Below, one piece after another: positions 44,374-52,582 of a DNA stretch of 64,000 nt. Positions within the stretch are counted from its first letter, which is position 1. Each line of letters opens with the position of its first letter. The notes beneath the pieces were generated by a model. The model did no database searches and was not told where the DNA came from. It worked only from the letters and a program-made list of their open reading frames with translations. The stretch spans positions 372,001 to 436,000 of the forward strand of contig NZ_FNYV01000001.1 of the NCBI RefSeq assembly GCF_900109115.1, written 5' to 3'. Source of the stretch: Micromonospora phaseoli (GTDB lineage Bacteria; Actinomycetota; Actinomycetes; Mycobacteriales; Micromonosporaceae). The position numbers were made by a program, and so were the translations under genes.

Positions 44374-46208
44374 TGTCGGTCGGCACGACCGAGCGCGGTG
44401 GCGAGGTCGCCGCCCGCCGGCGGTGGCTCTCCGCGCGTACCCCCGACGCGCTGGTGGTGGTCGGCTACCTCGCGCTGGCGGTCTGGCTGACCAGCCGGCA
44501 GTGGGGGCGTCCGGATCGCCTCTTCCACCAGGCCGGTGACCAGATCCTCTTCGAGTGGATGCTGGCTCACGCGGCCCGCGCCGTGGTCGGGTTGGAGAAC
44601 CCGCTGTGGAGCGACGCGCTCAACGCCCCCGGTGGGGTGAACCTGATGGCCAACACGTCGGTGCTCGGGTTGGGCGTCCCGCTGACCCCGGTCACGCTGC
44701 TGTTCGGCTCGCAGACGGCCTTCGGGGTGGCGGTGGTGAGCTGCCTCGCCGGTACCGCCACCGCCTGGTACGTGCTGCTGCGCCGTCGCCTGGTCGCCTC
44801 CCGGGTGGCCGCCGCCATCGGCGGGCTGATCTGCGGCTTCGCCCCCGGCATGATCGCCCAGGCGGGCTCGCACCTGCACATGGGCGCCCAGTTCCTGGTG
44901 CCGGTGATCCTGGCGTTGGTGTTCCGCCCCGAGCGAGGCGGCCGGGTGTGGCGGGACGGCGTGCTGCTCGGCCTGGCCGTGACGTACCAGGTCTTCCTCG
45001 GCGAGGAGGTGCTGCTCTTCGTGGCGCTGGCCGCCGGGGTCTTCGTCCTCGGGTACGCGTTGGCCGACCGGGCCGCCGCCCGCCGGCTGGCACCGGCCAC
45101 GGCCGGCCGGATCGGGGTCGGTGCCGCGCTGTCGGTGCTGCTGCTGGCGTACCCGCTGTGGTTCCAGTTCTTCGGCCCGGGCCACTACCGGGGGATGCCG
45201 TTCCACGCACACGGCTACCAGTTGGACGCCGCGTCGTTCGCCGCCTCCGCCCGGCAGACCGTGCTCGGCGACCACCACGTGCCCACCCTGCTGGCCCCGA
45301 ATCCGACCGAGGAGAACTCCTTCTTCGGGCCGGGACTGCTGGTGCTGGCCGTGATCATCACCGTCTGGTTCTGGCGTCGGCCACTGGTGCGGGCGCTGGC
45401 CGGCTGCGGGGTGGTCTTCGCCCTGCTCTCCCTGGGGGCGCGGGTACGCCTCGACGGCGCGTTCACCGACCTGCCCGGTCCGTACCGGCTGATCGCCGAC
45501 CTGCCCCTGCTCGACCACGTGGTACCGGCCCGATTCTCGCTGATCTGCATACCGGTGCTGGGCATCCTGGTCGCCCTCTCCGTCGACCGGATCCGGCTGG
45601 TGCGCGACCTGGCGGGGGGCGACCCGGCGGGGGGCGACGCCGGCACCACGACGCCGGCTCCGGCCGCCCGGGAGCCGGTGCCGGTGCGGCTGCTGTGGGC
45701 CGGCGCGGTGCTCGCCGCGCTGCTGCCGCTGGCACCGACACCGATCCGCACCGTGCCGGCCTGGCCGGTTCCGGCCTTCGTCGCCGACGGCACCTGGCGG
45801 GCGTACGTGCCGTCGGGGCGGACGGTGGTGGCGGTGCCGCCGGTGACGAACGCGGGCCGCAGCCCGGCGATGTTCTGGTCGGCCCGGACCGGCCTGGCTT
45901 TCGCCGCGCCGGGCGGCTTCTTCATCGGTCCGCGCGCGCCGGACGACCCGACGGCCCGCTGGGGTGCCCCGGACCGGCCCACCTCGCTGCTGCTCCGTCG
46001 GGTGGCGGACACCGGCGAGGTGCCGCCGATCACCGACGCCGACCGGCGGCAGGCGATAGCCGACCTGCGGCACTGGCGGGCGGCCGTGGTGGTCCAGGGT
46101 GGACTGCACCATGGCGAGCCGGTGCGGCGCGCCGTCGAGGCGCTGCTCGGCCCGGCCCGGGAGATCGGCGGAGCGTTCGTCTGGGACGTACGTGCGCTGG
46201 TCGGTTGA
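44373..46208 (+). CDS. GT-C-like multi-pass membrane protein, paralogue 2
   Basis: A 611-residue protein aligned along its length with paralogue 1 but without the disordered repeat tail: Asp in HQAGDQILFEWMLAHAAR, NAPGGVNLMANTSVLGLG, LGEEVLLFVA, PTEENSFFGPG, and C-terminal DGTWRAYVPSGRTVVAV. Around 11-12 helices and a C-terminal extracytoplasmic domain. ATG shares one base with the upstream stop (TGATG), so the two are co-translated and may form a heteromer or act successively. Donor and acceptor unknown. Confidence 0.82.
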   Translation: MSVGTTERGGEVAARRRWLSARTPDALVVVGYLALAVWLTSRQWGRPDRLFHQAGDQILFEWMLAHAARAVVGLENPLWSDALNAPGGVNLMANTSVLGLGVPLTPVTLLFGSQTAFGVAVVSCLAGTATAWYVLLRRRLVASRVAAAIGGLICGFAPGMIAQAGSHLHMGAQFLVPVILALVFRPERGGRVWRDGVLLGLAVTYQVFLGEEVLLFVALAAGVFVLGYALADRAAARRLAPATAGRIGVGAALSVLLLAYPLWFQFFGPGHYRGMPFHAHGYQLDAASFAASARQTVLGDHHVPTLLAPNPTEENSFFGPGLLVLAVIITVWFWRRPLVRALAGCGVVFALLSLGARVRLDGAFTDLPGPYRLIADLPLLDHVVPARFSLICIPVLGILVALSVDRIRLVRDLAGGDPAGGDAGTTTPAPAAREPVPVRLLWAGAVLAALLPLAPTPIRTVPAWPVPAFVADGTWRAYVPSGRTVVAVPPVTNAGRSPAMFWSARTGLAFAAPGGFFIGPRAPDDPTARWGAPDRPTSLLLRRVADTGEVPPITDADRRQAIADLRHWRAAVVVQGGLHHGEPVRRAVEALLGPAREIGGAFVWDVRALVG

Positions 46209-46253
46209 GTCGTCCGCAGGACGCGTCCGCGCCGGCGCTGCGCGGACAGATGG

Positions 46254-46259
46254 CAGACT
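46254..46259 (+). promoter_or_regulatory. Candidate -10 of leaderless gntR
   Basis: CAGACT, 7 nt, then GTG at 46267; no ribosome-binding site. Confidence 0.4.
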
Positions 46260-46266
46260 CGTCGGA

Positions 46267-46932
46267 GTGAGCGACGTGGCCGCATCGCCGGTGGACGGCG
46301 AGCTGGAGAGTGTCAGCCTGGTGGACCTCGCGGTCGACCGGCTGACCCGGGAACTCCTCAGCGGCCGGAGCGACCCGGGTGAACGGCTGGTCGAGGAGCA
46401 GCTGACCCGGCGGCTCGGGATCAGCCGCGCCCCGCTGCGCGAGGCGCTGCGGTTGCTGGCCCAGCGGGGGCTGGTCGAGCACGTGCCCCGGCGGGGGGTT
46501 CGGGTCGCCACCCTCTCCGATCGGGACGTGCGGGAGCTGTACGAGCTGCGCGACGTGCTGGAGCGTTTCGCGGTGCGGTCGGCGATCCCGGTGCAGCGGG
46601 AGGGCGACCTGGCGGGGCTGCGGGCGACGTTGGACCAGATGCGGGAGGCGACCCGGGCCGGCGACCGGCTGGCGGTCGCCGAGTCGCACCGGGCGTTCCA
46701 CGTCGCGCTGGTGGCGCTCGCCGGCAACCGGCAGCTCTCCGCGGTGTACGACTCGATCCTGGTGAAGTTGCAGCTCTACATGGCGATCAACCTGCGTCGC
46801 GAGGCGGAGGTGGCGCAACCGCTGGACGGGGTGCACCGGCACGAGCGGCTCTTCGAGGCGGTCACCGCGGGTGACCCGGAGACGGTCCTCACGGTGCTCT
46901 CCGACCATGGGGCGCGTTCCTACCTCGGGTAG
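46267..46932 (+). CDS. GntR-family transcriptional regulator (FadR/FCD subfamily)
   Basis: A 221-residue regulator: winged helix-turn-helix at about 15-80 (EEQLTRRLGISRAPLREALR) and an all-helical FCD ligand domain (YELRDVLERFAV, HRAFHVALVALAGN, HERLFEAVTAGD). The FCD histidines (HRAFH, DHGAR region and H-R-H) suggest metal-dependent binding of a carboxylate. It heads the ureide-utilisation genes, 86 nt before the allophanate hydrolase, so it probably controls them in response to a pathway intermediate. GTG start with no ribosome-binding site, likely leaderless. Confidence 0.92.
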   Translation: MSDVAASPVDGELESVSLVDLAVDRLTRELLSGRSDPGERLVEEQLTRRLGISRAPLREALRLLAQRGLVEHVPRRGVRVATLSDRDVRELYELRDVLERFAVRSAIPVQREGDLAGLRATLDQMREATRAGDRLAVAESHRAFHVALVALAGNRQLSAVYDSILVKLQLYMAINLRREAEVAQPLDGVHRHERLFEAVTAGDPETVLTVLSDHGARSYLG

Positions 46933-47003
46933 CCCCGGAGCCACCCGCACCGGTCGCCGTCATGGCGTCGTTACGTATCGCGCGGTTTCTCGAAACAGAA
47001 CGG

Positions 47004-47018
47004 TCGACAATCGACTGT
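47004..47018 (+). promoter_or_regulatory. Promoter/operator of the ureide cluster
   Basis: TCGAC-AA-TCGAC (47004-47015), a direct repeat, overlaps GACAAT (47006-47011), which is 7 nt before the allophanate hydrolase ATG. Fits a leaderless promoter with an operator on top, possibly for the adjacent GntR protein. Confidence 0.4.
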
Positions 47019-48908
47019 ATGCCAGAGCGGATCGGATCGGTCTCGGAGCTGCGGTCGGCGTACGTGCACGGGGGACTGACCCCGACGGACCTGGTCGAGC
47101 GCGTTCTCGCCGGGCTCGACGGGCGGGCCGGCGGGCCGGTCTGGATCAGCACGGTGCCGGCCGGGGAGCTGTCGGCCCGCGCCGAGTGGCTGGCCGGCAG
47201 CGGTGACCCCGCGACGCTGCCGCTGTACGGGATCCCGTTCGCCGTCAAGGACAACATCGACGTCGCTGGCATGATCACCACGGCCGGCTGCCCCGACTTC
47301 GGGTACCGGGCGGCCGAGGACGCGCCCGTGGTCCGCCGGCTGCTCGACGCCGGCGCCCTGCTCGTCGGCAAGACCAACCTCGACCAGTTCGCCACCGGCC
47401 TGACCGGCACCCGTTCGCCGTACGGCAGCTGCGAAAGCGTTTTCGGCGGCGGCCTCATCTCCGGTGGGTCCAGCTCCGGCTCGGCGGTCGCGGTCGCCGC
47501 CGGCCAGGTCAGCTTCGCCCTGGGTACGGACACCGCCGGCTCGGGCCGGGTGCCGGCGGCGCTCAACGGCATCGTCGGCCTCAAGCCCACCCGGGGCCTG
47601 CTCAGCACCGTCGGGGTGGTGCCGGCCTGCCGTTCGCTGGACTGCGTCTCGATCTTCGCCACCGACGTCGGCGGCAGCCTCGACGTGCTGCACGCCGCTC
47701 GTGGTGTCCCGGCGAGCGACCCCTGGGGCCGTCCGCTGCCGGTGGAGCGGGTCGCACCCCGCATGCCGGGGACGCTACGCCTCGGCGTGCCCCGTACAGA
47801 AGACCTGGAGTTCTTCGGCGACGCCGGGCAGGCGGTGCGGTTCGCCGCGGGGGTCCAGCAGCTGCGTGCTCTGGTCGGCCCGGGTCGGCCGGTGCCGCTG
47901 GGCGCCTTCTTCGAGGCCGGGGACCTGCTCTACCAGGGGCCGTGGGTGGCCGAGCGGCTCGCCGGGCTGGACGGCTTCCTGCGGGAGCATCCCGAGGCCG
48001 TGGCGGCGGTCACCCGGGCCGTGCTGGAGACCGGCCGGCGCTACGACGCGATCGACGTCTTCCGGGGCCAGCACCGGCTGCGCGAGCTGCGGGCCCGGGT
48101 CGACCAGCTGTGGCAGGAGGTCGACGTGCTGGTCGTGCCCACCGTCGGCACGACGTTCACGCTGGACGAGATCGCCGAGGACCCGATCGGGCGCAACGCC
48201 ATGCTCGGCCGCTACACCCAGTTCGCCAACCTGCTCGACCTGGCCGCGGTGACCGTGCCCAACGGGTTCACCGCCGCCGGCCGACCGGCGAGCCTGACCC
48301 TGGTCGGGCCGGCGTTCACCGACACCACCCTGGCTCAGCTCGCCGCCGCGTTCACCGCCACCGCCACCGCCACAGACCGCACCGCCACCGCCACCGCCGC
48401 AGACCGCACCGCCACCGCCACCGCCACCGCCGTCGACCGCGCCGACGTCGCCGCCGGACGGCCGGTCGCCCGGGTGGCGTCGGCCGCCGGACCGGCGCGG
48501 GTACTGATCGCGGTCGTCGGGCGACACCTGGCCGGCGAGTCCCGCAACGCCGAGCTGACCGACCGGGGCGCCACCCTCGCCGGTGCCGCCCGCACGGCAC
48601 CCCGGTACCGGCTGTACCGGTTGGACACCCCCGACGGCGGAGGGCTGCCCGGCCTGGTCCGCCTCGCCCCGGCAGATCCGGACGGCCACGCGATCGAGGT
48701 CGAGCTGTGGCGGCTGCCGGTGACCGCCGTCGGCGAGCTGCTGGCCGGGGTGCCGGCTCCCCTCTCGCTCGGCTGGGTGCGCCTGCACGACGGGCGGGAC
48801 GTGCTCGGGTTCCTCTGCGAGGCGTACGCCGCCGGCCCGGAGGCCGAGGACATCAGCGCCACCGGTGGGTGGCGGGCGTACCGCCGCGCCGCGGCGCACC
48901 GGACATGA
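47019..48908 (+). CDS. atzF: Allophanate hydrolase
   Basis: Amidase-signature enzyme of 629 residues that converts allophanate to ammonia and CO2. The Ser-cisSer-Lys catalytic set is seen: Lys77 in FAVKDNID, Ser151-153 in GGSSSGS, and Ser175 in DTAGSGRVPA. After the amidase domain (about 1-450) comes a Thr-Ala repeat linker with TATATATDR units and then the allophanate-hydrolase C-terminal domain (about 490-620, LRYLRY-like strands: YRLYRLDTPDGGGLPGLVRL). Stand-alone AtzF, not fused to urea carboxylase. ATG at 47019 is taken as start (leaderless promoter just upstream); ATG at 46962 is an alternative. First structural gene of the cluster. Confidence 0.93.
   Translation: MPERIGSVSELRSAYVHGGLTPTDLVERVLAGLDGRAGGPVWISTVPAGELSARAEWLAGSGDPATLPLYGIPFAVKDNIDVAGMITTAGCPDFGYRAAEDAPVVRRLLDAGALLVGKTNLDQFATGLTGTRSPYGSCESVFGGGLISGGSSSGSAVAVAAGQVSFALGTDTAGSGRVPAALNGIVGLKPTRGLLSTVGVVPACRSLDCVSIFATDVGGSLDVLHAARGVPASDPWGRPLPVERVAPRMPGTLRLGVPRTEDLEFFGDAGQAVRFAAGVQQLRALVGPGRPVPLGAFFEAGDLLYQGPWVAERLAGLDGFLREHPEAVAAVTRAVLETGRRYDAIDVFRGQHRLRELRARVDQLWQEVDVLVVPTVGTTFTLDEIAEDPIGRNAMLGRYTQFANLLDLAAVTVPNGFTAAGRPASLTLVGPAFTDTTLAQLAAAFTATATATDRTATATAADRTATATATAVDRADVAAGRPVARVASAAGPARVLIAVVGRHLAGESRNAELTDRGATLAGAARTAPRYRLYRLDTPDGGGLPGLVRLAPADPDGHAIEVELWRLPVTAVGELLAGVPAPLSLGWVRLHDGRDVLGFLCEAYAAGPEAEDISATGGWRAYRRAAAHRT
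48354..48440 (+). repeat. 27/27/33-bp in-frame minisatellite in the atzF linker
   Basis: Three units built on ACCGCC triplet pairs and ending in GAC CGC: 48354-48380, 48381-48407 and 48408-48440, coding TATATATDR, TATATAADR, TATATATAVDR between the two domains of allophanate hydrolase. Confidence 0.9.
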
Positions 48909-48926
48909 CAACTGGAGGAGGAGAGG

Positions 48927-49616
48927 ATGGGCAGGATCGGGCCGGTAACGGCGAACCCCTACCCGTGGCCGTACGACGGCGCGGCCGACACCGCGCGGAC
49001 CGCGCTGCTCTGCATCGACTGGCAGACCGACTTCTGCGGGCCGGGCGGCTACGTCGACGCGATGGGCTACGACATCGGCCTCACCCGGGCCGGCCTGCCG
49101 GCCACCGCCCGGCTGCTGGAGCACGCCCGGTCGCTCGGGATGCTGGTCGTGCACACCCGTGAGGGGCACGACCCCGACCTGTCCGACCTGCCGTCGAACA
49201 AGCGCTGGCGCTCGGCGCAGATCGGTGCCGAGATCGGCGCCGCCGGCCCGTGCGGCCGGATCCTGGTCAAGGGCGAACCGGGCTGGGAGATCGTGCCCGA
49301 GGTCGCCCCGGCCCCCGGCGAGGTCGTCGTCGACAAGCCGGGCAAGGGTGCCTTCTACGCCACCAACCTCGACCTGGTGCTGCGTACCCGGGGCATCACC
49401 CACCTGATCCTCACCGGCATCACCACCGACGTCTGCGTGCACACCACCATGCGCGAGGCGAACGACCGGGGCTACGAGTGCCTGATCCTCTCCGACTGCA
49501 CCGGCGCCACCGACAAGGGAAACCACGACGCCGCCCTGCACATGGTGACCATGCAGGGCGGCGTCTTCGGCTGCGTCGCCACCTCCGACGACGTCATCGC
49601 CGCCACGACCAAGTGA
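48927..49616 (+). CDS. Cysteine hydrolase, isochorismatase-like (biuret amidohydrolase candidate) 1
   Basis: A 229-residue isochorismatase-fold amidohydrolase. The catalytic triad is visible: Asp31 in CIDWQTDF, Lys137 in DKPGKGAFY, Cys170 in TTDVCVHTT. Family includes biuret hydrolase (BiuH), ureidoacrylate hydrolase RutB, and N-carbamoylsarcosine amidase. Position directly after allophanate hydrolase favours biuret to allophanate, but the substrate is not fixed by sequence. ATG with a strong GGAGGAGGAGAGG ribosome-binding site 18 nt after atzF. A close paralogue follows 8 nt downstream. Confidence 0.88.
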   Translation: MGRIGPVTANPYPWPYDGAADTARTALLCIDWQTDFCGPGGYVDAMGYDIGLTRAGLPATARLLEHARSLGMLVVHTREGHDPDLSDLPSNKRWRSAQIGAEIGAAGPCGRILVKGEPGWEIVPEVAPAPGEVVVDKPGKGAFYATNLDLVLRTRGITHLILTGITTDVCVHTTMREANDRGYECLILSDCTGATDKGNHDAALHMVTMQGGVFGCVATSDDVIAATTK

Positions 49617-49624
49617 GGTAACGC

Positions 49625-50317
49625 ATGTTGACCGTTGCCGCCGCGCGGCCCTCCCCGTACACCTTCGACCCTTCGACCACCGCGTTGCTCGTCATCGACA
49701 TGCAGCGCGACTTCCTGGAGCCCGGCGGTTTCGGCGAGAGCCTGGGCAACGACGTCGGCCAGCTGCGTCGGACCATCGCGCCGCTGACGGCACTGCTGGC
49801 CGGTGCCCGGGCGGCGGGACTGAGCGTGGTGCACACCCGTGAGGGGCACCTGCCCGACCTCTCCGACTGCCCACCGGCCAAGCTCAACCGGGGCCTGCCG
49901 AGCAAGCGGATCGGCGACCCCGGGCCCAAGGGCCGGATCCTCGTCCGGGGCGAGTACGGCCACGACATCGTCGACGAGCTGTCGCCACTGCCGGGCGAGC
50001 CGGTCATCGACAAGCCGGGCAAGGGCGCCTTCTACGCCACCGGGCTGGACGCCCTGCTCGCCGACCAGCAGATCCGCAGCCTGCTGGTCACCGGGGTCAC
50101 CACCGAGGTGTGCGTGCACACCACGGTCCGGGAGGCCAACGACCGCGGGTACGAGTGCCTCGTGCTCGCCGACTGTGTCGGGTCCTACTTCCCGGAGTTC
50201 CAGCGGGTGGGGCTCGACATGATCGCCGCCCAGGGCGGCATCTTCGGGTGGGTCGCCGACTCCACGGACGTGCTTGCCGTGCTGCCCACCACCCCCGTGT
50301 TGCAACCCTCCTCCTGA
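49625..50317 (+). CDS. Cysteine hydrolase, isochorismatase-like (biuret amidohydrolase candidate) 2
   Basis: A 230-residue paralogue of the preceding protein with the same triad spacing: Asp25 in VIDMQRDF, Lys130 in DKPGKGAFY, Cys163 in TTEVCVHTT. Shared stretches such as [13 protein letters not shown] and [11 protein letters not shown] show a duplication, while the substrate-pocket sequence LPSNKRWRS of the first is replaced by CPPAKLNRG here, hinting at a different substrate. GAGG precedes the ATG. A second ureide, for example a ureido acid or carbamoyl compound, may be its target. Confidence 0.87.
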   Translation: MLTVAAARPSPYTFDPSTTALLVIDMQRDFLEPGGFGESLGNDVGQLRRTIAPLTALLAGARAAGLSVVHTREGHLPDLSDCPPAKLNRGLPSKRIGDPGPKGRILVRGEYGHDIVDELSPLPGEPVIDKPGKGAFYATGLDALLADQQIRSLLVTGVTTEVCVHTTVREANDRGYECLVLADCVGSYFPEFQRVGLDMIAAQGGIFGWVADSTDVLAVLPTTPVLQPSS

Positions 50318-50329
50318 CCGGGAGCAGCC

Positions 50330-52033
50330 ATGGTCTCCACCAAACCCTCCGTCGTGCCGCTGCCGTACTGGGTGCGCGGCGACACCAACGCGTTCTTCGG
50401 ATTCGGCGTCAACGTCCTGGTCAACGTGCTCACCCTGACCGGGCTCTGCCTCTTCGTGGTGAACCTCCCCGAACGGGAGGTGTTCGGCACGATCCTGCCG
50501 GCGCTCGGCATCGCCCTGGTCGCCGGCAACATCTACTACACCCATCTGGCCCGGCGGCTGGCCCGGCGGGAGAACCGCACCGACGTGACCGCCCTGCCGT
50601 ACGGGCCGAGCGTGCCGCACATGTTCATCGTCATCTTCGTCATCATGCTCCCGATCTACCTGAGCACCGGCGACGCGGTCCGGGCCTGGCAGGCGGGAAT
50701 GGCGTGGGCCTTCATCATCGGCGTGATCGTGTTGATCGGCGCGTTCGTGGGCCCGTACATCCGCCGGTACACGCCGCGGGCGGCGCTGCTCGGCACCCTC
50801 GCCGGCATCTCCATCACCTTCATCTCGATGAACCCGGCCGGCCAGATGTGGCGGATGGCCTGGATCGCCCTGCCGGTGCTGGCGCTGCTGCTGATCGGCC
50901 TGCTCACCGACGTGAAGCTGCCGTTCAACTTCCCGATCGGCCTCGCCGCGCTGCTGCTCGGCACGGCGATCGGCTGGATCGGCGGAGCGATGTCGGTGCC
51001 GGACGTCACGGCGGCGGCGCGGGACATCGCGTTCGCGTTCCCCACCTTCCAGCTCGATCTGCTGTGGAGCGGGCTGTCGGACATGGCGCCACTGCTGGCC
51101 ACCGCGATCCCGCTCGGTGTGTACAACTTCACCGAGGCGATGACCAACGTGGAGAGCGCGGCCACCGCCGGGGACAACTACAACCTGCGCAGCGTCCTGC
51201 TCGCCGACGGCGCCGGCGCGGTCATCGGCTCCGCCCTCGGTTCGCCGTTCCCGCCAGCGGTCTACGTCGGCCACCCGGGCTGGAAGGCCGCCGGTGGGCG
51301 TACCGGCTATTCGATGGCGACCGGGATCGTGATCGCGCTGCTCTGCTTCCTGGGGATGTTCTCCCTGCTCGGCGCGATCTTCCCGACCGCGGCGATCGTG
51401 CCGATCCTGCTCTACATCGGGCTGCTGATCGGTGCCCAGGCGTTCCAGGCGACCCCTCGGGCACACGCCGCGGCGGTGGTGGCGGCGCTGATCCCCAACA
51501 TCGCGGCCTGGGCGACCGGGCAGATGAACAACGCCCTCGCGGCGGCCGGCACCACGGCGGCCGAGGTCGGCAACGAGGCCCTCGCGGGTGCCGGGGTGGT
51601 CTACGACGGCCTGCGGATCCTCGGCGAGGGCGCCATCCTCGCCGGTCTGGTGCTCGGCGCGATCGTGGCGTTCATCATCGACAAACGCTTCGTCCACGCG
51701 GCCGTCTTCGCCGCGTCGGGCGCGGTGCTCGCCTTCATCGGCCTGATCCACGGCGAGGAGGTGCAGTGGAACGCCAACGGGCAGGTGGCGCTCGGCTATC
51801 TCTTCGTGGCGGTGATCTGCGGAATCTTCGCGCTCGGCAAGTACCCGCCACGGGTACCCGATCCGGAGGAGATCGAGCTGGACCGGCTGCACGGCGCCAG
51901 CACCCCCGCGGCACCGGCCGCTGCGGCACCGGCTGCCACGGACTCGGCTGCCGGGGACTCGACTGCCACGGACTCGGCTGCCGCCGGTGGGGCGGCGGGC
52001 GGTGAGAAGCGCGAGCCGGCGGTGAGCAGTTGA
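50330..52033 (+). CDS. NCS2/AzgA-like permease, probable ureide or nucleobase importer
   Basis: A 567-residue membrane protein with about 12-14 helices. Features: YWVRGDTNAFFGFGVNVLVN at the start, TDVTALPYGPSVPHMFIVI in the substrate region and the later YNFTEAMTNVESAATAGDNY, which parallels the NCS2/AzgA nucleobase permease motif. The C-terminal 40 residues are an Ala/Thr/Ser/Asp-rich tail with repeated TDSAA. It lies 12 nt after the second cysteine hydrolase, so it is likely the importer for the ureide broken down by the cluster. Family assignment is moderately sure; substrate is inferred from context. Confidence 0.75.
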   Translation: MVSTKPSVVPLPYWVRGDTNAFFGFGVNVLVNVLTLTGLCLFVVNLPEREVFGTILPALGIALVAGNIYYTHLARRLARRENRTDVTALPYGPSVPHMFIVIFVIMLPIYLSTGDAVRAWQAGMAWAFIIGVIVLIGAFVGPYIRRYTPRAALLGTLAGISITFISMNPAGQMWRMAWIALPVLALLLIGLLTDVKLPFNFPIGLAALLLGTAIGWIGGAMSVPDVTAAARDIAFAFPTFQLDLLWSGLSDMAPLLATAIPLGVYNFTEAMTNVESAATAGDNYNLRSVLLADGAGAVIGSALGSPFPPAVYVGHPGWKAAGGRTGYSMATGIVIALLCFLGMFSLLGAIFPTAAIVPILLYIGLLIGAQAFQATPRAHAAAVVAALIPNIAAWATGQMNNALAAAGTTAAEVGNEALAGAGVVYDGLRILGEGAILAGLVLGAIVAFIIDKRFVHAAVFAASGAVLAFIGLIHGEEVQWNANGQVALGYLFVAVICGIFALGKYPPRVPDPEEIELDRLHGASTPAAPAAAAPAATDSAAGDSTATDSAAAGGAAGGEKREPAVSS

Positions 52034-52135
52034 GCTGAACCGCCCGGCCGGGCGGCGGTGCGGCGCGCACCAGCCGCCGTCGCCCGGCCGGGTGCTCCCA
52101 CGCGCCGTCCCGCCCCCGCAGAGAGGACTCACCGC

Positions 52136-52531
52136 ATGGAGATCGACCGGACGGACGTGGTCGCCGAGGTGACGGCGGCCTTCGGCGGTTACGAGCAGGC
52201 GCTGATGGACGGGGACGCCGACCGGATCTGCGGGTACTTCTGGGACTCCGAGGCCACGGTCCGCTTCGGCATCGCCGATCATCAGTACGGGCTCGATGAG
52301 CAGCGCAAGTGGCGGGCCGTACAGCCGCCGCTGCCACCCGGCCGCCGGCTGGTCGACACGGTGGTCAGCGCCTTCGGCGCGGATCTGGCGGTCGTCACCA
52401 CCCGGTTCGGGTACCCCGGCGGCGCCGCCAGCGGCCGGCAGACCCAGACCTGGGTACGCCTGCCGGCCGGCTGGCGCATCGTGAGCGCCCACGTCTCCGA
52501 GCCGCTGCCCGACCCGGGGTCAGGCGGTTAA
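52136..52531 (+). CDS. DUF3225 protein (HpxZ/AtzH-like, NTF2 fold)
   Basis: A 131-residue protein of the NTF2-like cone fold: DVVAEVTAAFGGYEQALMDG, SEATVRFGIADHQYGLDEQ, TRFGYPGG and the end TWVRLPAGWRIVSAHVSEPL. DUF3225 proteins are HpxZ of oxalurate catabolism and AtzH of the cyanuric acid/biuret pathway, which supports the ureide role of the cluster. Exact reaction or accessory role unknown. ATG at 52136 after GAGAGGACTCACC. Its TAA stop is supplied by the dispersed repeat that follows. Confidence 0.88.
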   Translation: MEIDRTDVVAEVTAAFGGYEQALMDGDADRICGYFWDSEATVRFGIADHQYGLDEQRKWRAVQPPLPPGRRLVDTVVSAFGADLAVVTTRFGYPGGAASGRQTQTWVRLPAGWRIVSAHVSEPLPDPGSGG

Positions 52532-52582
52532 CAGGGGGCCCCTGCTCTACCGCAGGCGTTAACCGGGGGCCCTTCCTTACAC
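52525..52582 (-). repeat. Dispersed GGGGCCCC/TTAAC intergenic repeat, copy B
   Basis: Inverted relative to copy A (4757-4815), about 46 of 58 positions shared, again two GGGNCCCC-TTAAC halves around GCCTGCGGTAGA. It fills the whole gap between convergent genes and supplies both their stop codons: TAA of DUF3225 (52529-52531) and TAA of GT-C paralogue 3 (52579-52577). Confidence 0.8.

Noticed and set aside
44193..46727. An 844-codon minus-strand frame opposite GT-C paralogue 2 and gntR
   Set aside because: Low-complexity Arg/Ser/Pro composition and complete overlap with better supported genes.
49472..52492. A 1006-codon open frame on the minus strand opposite the ureide genes
   Set aside because: It is antisense to four genes with clear catalytic motifs, has no recognisable domain, and such long antisense frames are normal in DNA of this GC content.
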